DNA of 64,000 nt from Massilia antarctica (GTDB taxonomy: Bacteria > Pseudomonadota > Gammaproteobacteria > Burkholderiales > Burkholderiaceae_D): positions 6,262,001-6,326,000 of the forward strand of contig NZ_CP065053.1 of the NCBI RefSeq assembly GCF_015689335.1, written 5' to 3'. A model generated the notes under the pieces. That model did not search any database. It was given only the letters and a program-made list of their open reading frames with translations, and was not told the origin of the DNA. Of this stretch, positions 38,982-47,496 are shown piece after piece. The position numbers and the translations under genes were made by a program. Each line of letters begins with the position of its first letter. The stretch's first letter is position 1.

Positions 38982-40124
38982 TCAGTGATGAATCCGGAAC
39001 GATTGCGCATACCCGCGCGGATCGCTGCCATCCCAGCGCACGCCGTCGATCAGGGTCGACGCGCGCATCGGCGACGATGGCAGCGGGGTCCCTGTCATCT
39101 CCGCCGCGCCACGGTACAGATCGATCCGGTTGACCGCCTGCGCCTGTCCCAGGTAGTCGGGCTCCTCCCTGAGCAATCCCCAGCGCCGCTGCTGCGTCAT
39201 GAACCACATGCCATCGGACAGATACGGGAAATTCACTTCGCCGTCGCCATGAAAGCTGAGCGCCCTTTCATCGGCCCACTGGCCGCCCACGCCATTGTCG
39301 TACTGCCCCATCAGGCGCGCCGCGATGGCTTGCCTGCCCGTATTCAAATACGCGGACCCGGCCAGCACCGTGGCCGTGTGCTCCTTGTTGGCCTGCGATG
39401 CCTCGATCCAGCGGCTGGCATCGAGCACCGCCGCGATCATCGCGCGGCAGGTGCCCGGATCGCCCGCGGCAAACGCCGCCGTGGTTCCCAGCACCTTGCC
39501 CGGGTGATCGGGCCAGATCTGCTGGCTGGTCACGGCCGTCACGCCCACGCCCTCGTCGATGGCGCGCTGGCCCCATGGCTCGCCGGCACAGAAACCATCG
39601 ATCGTCCCGGCCCTCAGACTGCCCACCATCTGGGCCGGCGGCACCGTCAAGGCACGCGCCTGGTGCAAGGGGTCGATGCCGTAGGCCGCCAGCCAGTAAT
39701 ACAGCAGCATGGCGTGATTGCCAGTCGGGAAAGTGTGGGCGAAGGTATAGCCGCGCGCCACGTCGCGCATGTGCCGCGCCAGGCTCGCCCCATCCAGCGC
39801 GCCCTGCTCCGCCAGCGCGCGCGACAGGGTCACGGCCTGGCCGTTGCGGCTCAGGCTCATCAGCACCGCCATCGCTTGCTGCTGGCAGCCGATGCCCAGC
39901 TGCACGCCGTACATCAGGCCGTACAGCACGTGGGCGGCGTCGAGCGCGCCCGAGCCCAGCTTGTCGCGCACGTTCGCCCACGAGGTTTCGCGGCTGAGCA
40001 CGATCCTGATGCCGTATTGACGGTCGAAACCGCACTCGGCCGCCATTACCAGCGAGGCGCAGTCGCTCAGCGGCATGAAGCCGATCCTGACCGTGCGCAA
40101 TTGATTCATTTTTGTCTCTGCCAT
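38982..40124 (-). CDS. nasS: Nitrate sensor NasS (NrtA-like periplasmic-binding fold, no signal peptide)
   Basis: 380 residues. NrtA/CmpA-type solute-binding fold (RIGFMPLSDCASLVMAAE, GLMYGVQLGIG, GFCAGEPWGQRAIDEGVG). No signal peptide, which fits the cytoplasmic NasS and not a transporter component. Known NasS binds NasT and releases it when nitrate or nitrite is present. ATG 40124 has AAGGAG five bases upstream. Lies 34 bases after nasT on the same strand. Together they control the downstream narK leader. Confidence 0.88.
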   Translation of the reverse strand: MAETKMNQLRTVRIGFMPLSDCASLVMAAECGFDRQYGIRIVLSRETSWANVRDKLGSGALDAAHVLYGLMYGVQLGIGCQQQAMAVLMSLSRNGQAVTLSRALAEQGALDGASLARHMRDVARGYTFAHTFPTGNHAMLLYYWLAAYGIDPLHQARALTVPPAQMVGSLRAGTIDGFCAGEPWGQRAIDEGVGVTAVTSQQIWPDHPGKVLGTTAAFAAGDPGTCRAMIAAVLDASRWIEASQANKEHTATVLAGSAYLNTGRQAIAARLMGQYDNGVGGQWADERALSFHGDGEVNFPYLSDGMWFMTQQRRWGLLREEPDYLGQAQAVNRIDLYRGAAEMTGTPLPSSPMRASTLIDGVRWDGSDPRGYAQSFRIHH

Positions 40125-40158
40125 ACAACTCCTTGCTTTTCTGTGGCCATGCGGCGGC

Positions 40159-40830
40159 TTAACCGAGCAGATCCTCGACATCGAGGATGCGCTGGGCAAT
40201 CTCCGCCAGCTTCAAATTCTTGTTCATTGCCATGCTGCGCAGTTTCTGGTAAGCCTGGTCTTCGGTCAGCCGGTGATGGGTCATCAGGATGCCCTTGGCG
40301 CGGTCGATGACCTTGCGCTCGGCCAGCTTGTGGCGCGTCTCGCTCAGTTCGGCCAGCAACTTCTGCTCCTGGCGAAAGCGCGCCAACGCCACGTTCAGCA
40401 CCGGCTTGATGCGTTCGGACTGCAAGCCGGCCACGATGTAGGCCGACACGCCCGCGGCCATGGCCGCGTCCATGCTGCTGGTGGTGGTGTCCTCGGTGAA
40501 GAGCACGATCGGGCGGCGCTCGTCGCGGGTGGCGATGACGATGTGTTCGAGCACGTCGCGCGCGTCCGATTCGGCATCGATGATGATCATGTCGGGTTGC
40601 AGCTGAGCGATCCTTTCGGGCAGAAAGAGATCGGCGGGCAGCGAAGCGACAATATCGTAGCCCGATTCGAGCAGGCCGATGCGCAGCGCATTGCCGCGCA
40701 AGACCTGGGCGGCCAGGGCAAGGTCGTGCTCGCCGCCTTCCGGCACGATCGTATTGACGACGACAATGCGCAGCTTGCGTGGGGGTTGCGCGGGGGTTTT
40801 GGGCATTTTTTTGCTTGAGAGTGAGGCCAT
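40159..40830 (-). CDS. nasT: ANTAR antitermination regulator NasT
   Basis: 223 residues. Receiver-like N-terminal domain (RIVVVNTIVPEGGEHDLALA; MIIIDAESDARD), a coiled coil, and a C-terminal ANTAR domain (RKVIDRAKGILMTHHRLTED, then AYQKLRSMAM). ANTAR proteins bind paired hexaloop hairpins in leader RNA and prevent terminator formation. Such a target is visible at 38626-38677. The start may be ATG 40830 or ATG 40806; neither has a well-spaced ribosome site. Confidence 0.9.
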   Translation of the reverse strand: MASLSSKKMPKTPAQPPRKLRIVVVNTIVPEGGEHDLALAAQVLRGNALRIGLLESGYDIVASLPADLFLPERIAQLQPDMIIIDAESDARDVLEHIVIATRDERRPIVLFTEDTTTSSMDAAMAAGVSAYIVAGLQSERIKPVLNVALARFRQEQKLLAELSETRHKLAERKVIDRAKGILMTHHRLTEDQAYQKLRSMAMNKNLKLAEIAQRILDVEDLLG

Positions 40831-40969
40831 GTCCTTACGAGACAAGCAAAATACGTGCCAAAATACGCACCAACATACGCAGGCGATCATGGAGCGGGAA
40901 CAGTTGCGCTGCCTCGCCTGCCTGGGATACATTGCTGTTTTTATATCCCTACCATTCTGAAAGCCCACC

Positions 40970-41476
40970 ATGCGCATGCGTTCTTCCCTCTTCGGCGGCC
41001 TGTTCCTGGCCGCGGCCCTGCTGGCGCCCGGTCTGGCATCGGCCGACCCGACCATCATTTATCTGGTCCGGCATGGAGAAAAGGGATCGGTCGACAAGGA
41101 TCCCGCGTTGACAACCCAAGGCCAGGCGCGTGCGCGCAATATCGCCGCCATGCTCAAGACGACCGGGATCGCGCATATTTACAGCAGCACGGCGCAGCGT
41201 ACCCGCCAGACCGCCCAGCCACTTGCCACCGAGCTGGGCTTGCAGGTGCAGGTGTACGACCCAGCGCAGAGCGCCAAACTGGTCGGTGAAGTCAAGGCGG
41301 CGGGAGGTACTGCCCTGGTGGTCGGCCATTCGAATACCGTGCCCGAACTGGTGCGCCTGTTCGGCGGCAAACCCGGTAGCGATATCGGGGAGGATGAATT
41401 CGACCGGCTGTATCAGCTGATCGTCGAGAAAGATGGCCAGGTGACAACCGTGTTGCTGCATTCCGTGGCGCCTTGA
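40970..41476 (+). CDS. Exported histidine phosphatase-family protein (SixA-like)
   Basis: 168 residues. A signal peptide (RSSLFGGLFLAAALLAPGLASA) is followed by the phosphoglycerate-mutase-like core: YLVRHGEK (catalytic His), STAQRTRQTAQ and VVGHSNTVPEL (second His). SixA dephosphorylates phosphohistidine in the cytoplasm, but this protein appears to be exported, so its substrate probably differs. Divergent from nasT. Confidence 0.85.
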   Translation: MRMRSSLFGGLFLAAALLAPGLASADPTIIYLVRHGEKGSVDKDPALTTQGQARARNIAAMLKTTGIAHIYSSTAQRTRQTAQPLATELGLQVQVYDPAQSAKLVGEVKAAGGTALVVGHSNTVPELVRLFGGKPGSDIGEDEFDRLYQLIVEKDGQVTTVLLHSVAP

Positions 41477-41546
41477 CGGACGCGGATTGACGCCATGATG
41501 CGAGGCCCGCCTGCAGCGTTCGCTGACAGAGCTTGCGGCCTGGCGA

Positions 41547-42479
41547 TTAATGCGCGCTGACGTAGCCCTGCGGCTCGCTTGGCGCCTGGCTCAGCATCGT
41601 CTTCATCACTGCTGCTTCCTGCACCGGACTGCGGCCGAAAAAGCGCTTGAATTCGCGGCTGAACTGCGAACTGCTTTCGTAGCCGACACGATTCGATGCC
41701 GACGAGGCGCTCATGCCTTCCTGCACCATCAGCAGCCTGGCCTTGTGCAGCCGTGTGCTCTTGAGATACTGGATCGGCGAGGTTTGCGTCACCGCCTTGA
41801 AGTTGGCGTGAAAAGCCGCCACGCTCATGCCCGCCTCATGCGCCAATGTCGGCACGTCCAGCTCGCCGCTGAAACCGGCATGGATGCGGCGCAAGGCCTT
41901 GCCGATCTTGCCGAACTGGCTGTGCTGGGCCAGCGCCGCGCGCACCGCCCCACCCTGCTCCCCGGTCAGCACGCGGTACAGGATTTCACGCACGATGCCA
42001 GGCCCCAGCACGCGCGCCTCCACCGGGCACAGCAGCACTTCGAGCAGGCGCAGCACGGCGTCGCCCATCGTGTCATCCATGGCGGTCGAGCACATGCTCA
42101 CCGGCGCGCTGTGGGCCGACGGGGCGGAACCGAGCGCCAGCGCAAGCTCGGCAGCAACCGCCAGATCGATGTCCATCTTCAGCGCCAGCAGCGGCTCGGC
42201 TTCGCTGGCGTCGGTCTCGCTCTCGAAGGGCAAGGGCACCGACAGCACCAGAAACTGCTGGGCATCGTAAATGAAGCTCCGTTCACCGAGATACCCGCGC
42301 TTGCGCCCCTGGCACACGATCACGATGCATGGCTCGTACAGCACAGGCCCGCGCGGCATGGCCCGGTTCGCGCGCATGAAACGTACCTCGCCGAGCGCCG
42401 ATCCGGTGGTGCCCTCGGACGGCGCAAGCCTGCCCAGCAAGGCGATCATGCGGTCTTGTCTGCTCGGCGGCGTGGGCAT
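41547..42479 (-). CDS. AraC-family transcriptional regulator
   Basis: 310 residues. An N-terminal AraC-type cupin (about 20-190; CIVIVCQGRKRGYLG) precedes a C-terminal pair of helix-turn-helix units (about 205-300): LDVPTLAHEAGMSVAAFHAN and SASSASNRVGYESSSQFSRE, then FKRFFGRSP. The layout matches the group with an AraC_N domain that senses small molecules. ATG 42479 fits; the longer upstream frame lacks protein character. Convergent with the phosphatase gene. Target genes are not evident. Confidence 0.88.
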   Translation of the reverse strand: MPTPPSRQDRMIALLGRLAPSEGTTGSALGEVRFMRANRAMPRGPVLYEPCIVIVCQGRKRGYLGERSFIYDAQQFLVLSVPLPFESETDASEAEPLLALKMDIDLAVAAELALALGSAPSAHSAPVSMCSTAMDDTMGDAVLRLLEVLLCPVEARVLGPGIVREILYRVLTGEQGGAVRAALAQHSQFGKIGKALRRIHAGFSGELDVPTLAHEAGMSVAAFHANFKAVTQTSPIQYLKSTRLHKARLLMVQEGMSASSASNRVGYESSSQFSREFKRFFGRSPVQEAAVMKTMLSQAPSEPQGYVSAH

Positions 42480-42733
42480 CGGCTCCTCTGTGGCGGGTTC
42501 GTCAGCCGCCAGTGTAAGCCCCAAAACGCCGGCGCGCCAAGACCGAATCCTCGCGCAGGCTTGCCTGATTCTCTTGCAACGCCGCCAGGATGGGCACCGA
42601 TGCGGCAAGTTGGTGCAAGCCAGGGACGTCGCTGGCGCGCACCTGTTCGTCGCGACGCAAGCGCGGCACACCCCGGCCCGCCGCCCGTACTATCCACTTT
42701 CCACCGCTGCCGCGACGGTCCGCCAGCTCACCG

Positions 42734-43573
42734 TTAATGCGCCATCCAGAGCGGCAAGGTCGATGTCCGGAGCAAGGTCCTGGTCGCGCCGCCGAGCAAG
42801 ACTTCGCGAAAGCGCGAGCGGCCGTAAGCGCCCATCACGATCAGGTCGGCGCCCGCCTCGCCAGCCGCCCCCAGCAGCGCCGGTCCCGGATCGATGTGAC
42901 TGTCGACTTCGCGCACATTGACCCGGATTCCGTGCCGCGCCAGATACAAGGCCAGGTCCGCCCCCGGCATCGCACCGTGCAAGTCGCCCTGGGCCCGCGC
43001 ATCGATCACCACGATGTCGACCTGGCGCGCGCGTTGCATCAACGGAATCGCACTGGCGATCGCGCGGCTGGCCGGGGCGCTGCCGTTCCAGGCGGCCACA
43101 ATCCGCTGCCCCAGGGATGGCCCCTGCATGGTCGGAGGCAGCACCAGCACCGGCTTGGTGGAGTTGAGCAGGACATACTCGGGAAAATCGGCGCGCACAC
43201 CCGGCGAGGGATGCGCGGCATCATGCCGGCCGATCACGACCAGGTCGCAATAACGCGCCTGCAGGCTCACACCAAGCCCGATTTCTTCCTCCATCCGGCG
43301 CCGTTCGACCGACAGCACGCCTAGCCCGATAGCGCGCTGCTCGAAAGCGTCCAGCGCGCTGTCCGCCAGCCGACGCAACTCGGCCAGCGGAGCCTGCATC
43401 GGCGGCAAGCTGGGATCGAGCCCGCTGAGCAGGAGCAGGCGCGGGGGCACATTGGTCAGCGCGGTGCCGATCAGATGCGCATTGTGCTCGGTGGCCAGCC
43501 GGGCTGCGGTGTCGATGCGCGCAGCGGCCTGCGTCGACTCGTCGACATGCACCAGGATCGTTTTGTACTCCAT
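42734..43573 (-). CDS. Tandem universal stress protein
   Basis: 279 residues with two UspA-like halves. The second half carries the ATP-binding pattern GAYGRSRFREVLLGGATRTLL near the C-terminus; the first half has VIGRHDAAHPSPGV in the equivalent position. Usp proteins respond to starvation and oxidative stress; the precise role varies. AGGAGG is well spaced before ATG 43573. It stands alone on the minus strand. Confidence 0.9.
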   Translation of the reverse strand: MEYKTILVHVDESTQAAARIDTAARLATEHNAHLIGTALTNVPPRLLLLSGLDPSLPPMQAPLAELRRLADSALDAFEQRAIGLGVLSVERRRMEEEIGLGVSLQARYCDLVVIGRHDAAHPSPGVRADFPEYVLLNSTKPVLVLPPTMQGPSLGQRIVAAWNGSAPASRAIASAIPLMQRARQVDIVVIDARAQGDLHGAMPGADLALYLARHGIRVNVREVDSHIDPGPALLGAAGEAGADLIVMGAYGRSRFREVLLGGATRTLLRTSTLPLWMAH

Positions 43574-43946
43574 GTTGACCTCCTGGAGTTTGGCTTTCCT
43601 TCGCGAACAATCGCGTCCGGCAAAGGGTGCGTGAACCACCGTCACGCCAATCCGGCAACCATGCCGGGCCTGTACGCCAGCCCGCCTACCCGCACCTATG
43701 CGGCACCGGGCCAACGCCACAAAAAGACAGACTAGCCTTGTACGCGTAACCCCGTTTGCGCGCTGTCAAACGCGTTCGCCCGGTTGCGCGGAACTTATCC
43801 GCGCCCACGCAGGGCTGCTGCCACGAATGCGATGGATCGTTTCATTGTCTGTTTCCCCGGTTGATGCTGCGTTGATCCCGCCATGAAAACGCCTCCGCTG
43901 GCAAACTCGTCTGCGTGAATGATGCAGGCACGGTAAGATCGCCGCC
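43574..43946. other. Intergenic region before the YdjM-like gene
   Basis: 373 bases between divergent genes. Short frames exist on both strands but look like noise. TAAGAT at 43934-43939 lies seven bases before ATG 43947 without a ribosome site, so a leaderless start is possible; no convincing -35 box is present. Confidence 0.45.
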
Positions 43947-45164
43947 ATGGATAATTTAAGTCATTCCCTGGTTGGACTGGCCGTCGGCGAACTGGTTCAC
44001 CGTACTTTGCCGGCCGAAGCCGATCCGGCCCAGCACGGCATCCGGCGCCGCCTGATGCTCGTTGCGTGCTGTGCCGCCAGCAATTTTCCCGACCTCGACC
44101 TGGTGCTCAGCGGGCTGCTGCCCCAGCCGCTGGGCTACCTGCTGCATCACCGCGGCCATACTCACACCCTGCTGTATGGAGTGCCGCAGGCGCTGCTGCT
44201 GATCGCGCTGCTGTGGATACTGTGGCCGGGGGCGCGTACCCTGCTGCGCGCGAGCAATGCGGCCCGCGCCGGACTGCTCGCGGCCGTCGGCGCCGGCTTC
44301 CTGCTGCATCTGGGAATGGATGCGCTGAACTCGTACGGCGTGCATCCCTTCTATCCTGTCGATCCGCGCTGGATTTACGGCGACATGGTCTTTATCCTGG
44401 AACCTGTGTTCTGGGTGGCCGGCGCCGTTCCGCTGGCGATGATGCTGGGCAGCCGCGTCCGGCGTGGACTGCTGCTGGCCGCGCTGGCCGCCCTGCTCGT
44501 CTTCTTCACCGCGCGCGGCTTTCTGCACTGGGGCTCGCTGATCGCCCTGCTCGCGTTCGGCGCCGGGCTTGCGCTATTGCAGCGAGGTGCCGGCAAGAAC
44601 GGCAAGCGGGCCTTGTGCGCCGGCCTGCTGGGCGCCGTCGCCTTTGTGGCCATGCAGGGCGCGGCGATGCAGCGAGGCAAAACCATCGTGGCCGACCGGC
44701 TGCGCCTGCTCGACCCGGCCAGTACCCTGCTCGACACCGCCATGACAGCCTTTCCCGCCAACCCGGCCTGCTGGATGTTCGTGTCGGCCGAACGCGACGC
44801 CGTTGCCGGCACCTACCGGATGCGGCGCGGCATGGTCAGCGTGGCGCCGGACGTGCTCGCGCTCGATGCCTGTCCCGCGGCACTGTCGGAAGGCGCGCGC
44901 GAACGGCAGGCGCAGATCGTCATCAACTGGAGCCAGGAAATGTCCTTGGCACGCTTGCGCGCGCTGCGGGCCGGCAACTGCCGCATCGACGCCTGGTTGC
45001 GCTTCGCGCGCATGCCCGCGCTGGGTCCGGATACCGGATTCGACGTCCGCTTCAGCAACACCCCGGCCGGCAATTTCACGACCTTGCCCATCGATGGCGC
45101 CAACAGCCAGCCCTGCCCCGGCGGCGTGCCGGCCTGGGGCTATCCGCGTGCGGATCTGCTGTAA
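43947..45164 (+). CDS. Membrane-bound metal-dependent hydrolase (YdjM family)
   Basis: 405 residues. It begins MDNLSHSLVGLAVGELVHR, followed by ASNFPDLDLVL and HHRGHTHTLLYG, the His/Asp-rich motifs of the YdjM family. About six membrane helices follow up to residue ~250, and then a C-terminal soluble part (about 260-405). E. coli YdjM is SOS-regulated; no LexA box is seen here. The enzyme activity is unproven for the family. 50 bases before eutB, but that operon appears independent. Confidence 0.82.
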   Translation: MDNLSHSLVGLAVGELVHRTLPAEADPAQHGIRRRLMLVACCAASNFPDLDLVLSGLLPQPLGYLLHHRGHTHTLLYGVPQALLLIALLWILWPGARTLLRASNAARAGLLAAVGAGFLLHLGMDALNSYGVHPFYPVDPRWIYGDMVFILEPVFWVAGAVPLAMMLGSRVRRGLLLAALAALLVFFTARGFLHWGSLIALLAFGAGLALLQRGAGKNGKRALCAGLLGAVAFVAMQGAAMQRGKTIVADRLRLLDPASTLLDTAMTAFPANPACWMFVSAERDAVAGTYRMRRGMVSVAPDVLALDACPAALSEGARERQAQIVINWSQEMSLARLRALRAGNCRIDAWLRFARMPALGPDTGFDVRFSNTPAGNFTTLPIDGANSQPCPGGVPAWGYPRADLL

Positions 45165-45214
45165 TACCGGAGCGTGCTATGCTGCTTCCAAGCTAACCAC
45201 CGCCGGATATCCCC

Positions 45215-46609
45215 GTGACAACACAGCGGTTTTCGCACATGGTCGGGCCGCGCACCTACGCGTTTCGCGACCTCAAGGACTTGATGGCGCGCGCCTCGCC
45301 GGCCCGCGCGGGCGACCTGCTGGCCAGCTTGGCCGCCGCCAGCGCCGAGGAAAGGGTGGCCGCCCAGATGGCGCTGGCCGACTTGCCGCTGCGCACACTC
45401 CTCGACAATCCCCTGATCCCCTACGAAGACGATGAAGTCACGCGCCTGATCGTCGACAGCCACGATGCCGCCGCGTTCGCTCCCATCGCGCATCTGACCG
45501 TGGGCGACCTGCGCAACTGGCTGCTCTCCGACCTTGCCGACAGTGCCGTCCTGGCCGCCGCCGCACCCGGCATCACGCCCGAGATGGCGGCCGCGGTATC
45601 GAAGATCATGCGCATCCAGGACCTGGTGCTGGTGGCGCGCAAATGCCGCGTGGTCACGGCTTTTCGCAACACGCTCGGGCTGGAAGGCCGCATGGCCACG
45701 CGCCTGCAGCCGAACCACCCGACCGACGACACCACCGGCATCGCGGCCAGCATGCTCGACGGCCTCATGTACGGCAGCGGCGACGCCGTCATCGGCATCA
45801 ATCCGGCCACCGACAACGTGGCCCAGGTCGTCACCCTGGTCGGCATGCTCGACGCTGTCATCGCCCAGTACCAGATTCCCACCCAGTCCTGCGTGCTGAC
45901 CCACGTCACCAATACCATCGAGGCGATCAACCGCGGTGCTCCGGTCGACCTGGTATTCCAGTCGGTGGCCGGGACCGAGGCCGCCAACCGCGGCTTCGGC
46001 ATCGACCTGGCGCTGCTGGCCGAAGCGCGCAGCGCCGCCCTGTCCTTGGGGCGCGGCACGGTGGGCGACAACGTCATGTATTTTGAAACCGGCCAGGGCA
46101 GCGCGCTGTCGGCCAATGCCCACCATGGCGTCGACCAGCAGAGCTGCGAAGCGCGCGCCTACGCGGTGGCGCGCGCCTTCAAGCCGCTGCTGGTGAACTC
46201 GGTGGTCGGCTTCATCGGCCCGGAATACCTGTACGACGGCAAGCAGATCATCCGCGCCGGCCTGGAAGACCATTTCTGCGCCAAGCTGCTTGGCTTGCCG
46301 ATGGGCTGCGACGTTTGCTACACCAACCATGCCGAAGCCGACCAGGACGACATGGACGTGCTGCTCACCATGCTCGGCGCGGCCGGCTGCAATTTCGTGA
46401 TGGGCGTGCCGGGGTCGGACGACATCATGCTCAATTATCAGAGCACGTCCTTCCACGACGCCCTGTACGCGCGCAGGGTGCTGGGATTGCGCGCCGCACC
46501 CGAATTCGAAGCCTGGCTGCACCGCATGCAGATCTTTTGCGGCGATGGCGCCGCCCAACTGCCGGAGGCCCTGGCGCCGGCCTTTCAACAAGCCTTGCTG
46601 CGCTTATGA
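45215..46609 (+). CDS. eutB: Ethanolamine ammonia-lyase large subunit
   Basis: 464 residues, normal length. Characteristic segments: YAFRDLKDLMARASPARAGD near the start, RLQPNHPTDDTTGIAASMLD, GINPATDNVAQVV, FETGQGSALSANAHHG and FVMGVPGSDDIMLNYQSTSFHD. It forms the adenosylcobalamin-dependent enzyme that splits ethanolamine into acetaldehyde and ammonia. Start GTG 45215 gives the expected N-terminus; ATG 45239 would be shorter. The stop overlaps eutC (ATGA). No eut shell or eutA/G/E genes are adjacent. Confidence 0.95.
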   Translation: MTTQRFSHMVGPRTYAFRDLKDLMARASPARAGDLLASLAAASAEERVAAQMALADLPLRTLLDNPLIPYEDDEVTRLIVDSHDAAAFAPIAHLTVGDLRNWLLSDLADSAVLAAAAPGITPEMAAAVSKIMRIQDLVLVARKCRVVTAFRNTLGLEGRMATRLQPNHPTDDTTGIAASMLDGLMYGSGDAVIGINPATDNVAQVVTLVGMLDAVIAQYQIPTQSCVLTHVTNTIEAINRGAPVDLVFQSVAGTEAANRGFGIDLALLAEARSAALSLGRGTVGDNVMYFETGQGSALSANAHHGVDQQSCEARAYAVARAFKPLLVNSVVGFIGPEYLYDGKQIIRAGLEDHFCAKLLGLPMGCDVCYTNHAEADQDDMDVLLTMLGAAGCNFVMGVPGSDDIMLNYQSTSFHDALYARRVLGLRAAPEFEAWLHRMQIFCGDGAAQLPEALAPAFQQALLRL

Positions 46610-47400
46610 ACGATCCCAAACATGTTCTGTCCAACCCTTGGCAAGCCCTGCGCGGACTGACCCAGGCGCGCATCGCGCTCGGGCGCAGCGGCGTGAGCGT
46701 GCCCACCTCGGCCCAGCTCGATTTCCAGCTGGCGCATGCGCGTGCGCGCGATGCGGTGCACATGGCGCTCGACACGGATGCGCTGGCGGCAGCGCTGGCA
46801 GCGACCGGGTACGCCTGCCTCACCGCGCACAGTGCCTGCCCTGACCGCGCCACTTACCTGCAGCGTCCGGACCTGGGCCGGATGCTCGATGCGCCCTCGC
46901 GTGCCGCGCTGGCCGCCGCGGGGCCAGCCTCCTGCGATCTGGCGCTGGTCATTGGCGACGGCTTGTCGGCGCTGGCCATCGAGCAAAATGCACAGCCCTT
47001 CCTGGCGGTCCTGCTGGCGCGGCTGCAACAGGAGCAATGGAAGGTGGGACCGATTGTGATTGCCAGCCAGGCACGCGTGGCCATCGGCGACGAGATCGGG
47101 CAATTACTCAACGCGCGCGCGGTGGCCGTGCTGATCGGCGAGCGTCCCGGGCTCAGTTCGCCGGACAGCATGGGCATCTACATGAGCTGGGCGCCGCACG
47201 TGGGCTTGAGCGATGCCGACCGCAATTGCATTTCCAATGTGCGGCCGGCCGGACTGGGCTATGACGAGGCGGCGTACCGATTGCATTACTTGCTGACGCA
47301 GGCGCGCCAGCGGGGGATGTCGGGTGTCTTGCTCAAGGATGACACGGTGGCCGATGACCTTGCGCTGAGCGCCGGAAAAGGGAATTTCCTGCTGCGCTGA
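46606..47400 (+). CDS. eutC: Ethanolamine ammonia-lyase small subunit
   Basis: 264 residues. EutC pattern: NPWQALRGLTQARIALGRSG, PTSAQLDFQLAHARARDAVH, LVIGDGLSALAIEQNA, GERPGLSSPDSMGIYMSWAP and NCISNVRPAGLGYDEAAYRL. It holds part of the cobalamin site with EutB. ATG 46606 overlaps the eutB stop. The presence of eutBC alone suggests that ethanolamine serves mainly as a nitrogen source, with aldehyde handled by general dehydrogenases. Confidence 0.95.
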   Translation: MNDPKHVLSNPWQALRGLTQARIALGRSGVSVPTSAQLDFQLAHARARDAVHMALDTDALAAALAATGYACLTAHSACPDRATYLQRPDLGRMLDAPSRAALAAAGPASCDLALVIGDGLSALAIEQNAQPFLAVLLARLQQEQWKVGPIVIASQARVAIGDEIGQLLNARAVAVLIGERPGLSSPDSMGIYMSWAPHVGLSDADRNCISNVRPAGLGYDEAAYRLHYLLTQARQRGMSGVLLKDDTVADDLALSAGKGNFLLR

Positions 47401-47470
47401 GGTGTCCGCGACAGCCGGCCCGGGCCGGCGTATCGAGGAAACCGGCCGGCCGCCGCGCAATAGCGGCATG

Positions 47471-47484
47471 CCACCGGCCGGTGG
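47471..47484. terminator. Palindrome between convergent eutC and protease genes
   Basis: CCACCGGCCGGTGG is a perfect 14-base palindrome, and nearby 47411-47460 has further GGCCGG inverted segments. They fill the 96-base gap between convergent stops. No T-tract, so a terminator role is only suggested. Confidence 0.35.
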
Positions 47485-47496
47485 TGGAGGTGGCGC

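Noticed and set aside
43698..43948. Short overlapping frames on both strands before the YdjM-like gene
   Set aside because: No ribosome site, no motif, and Arg/Ser-rich composition.
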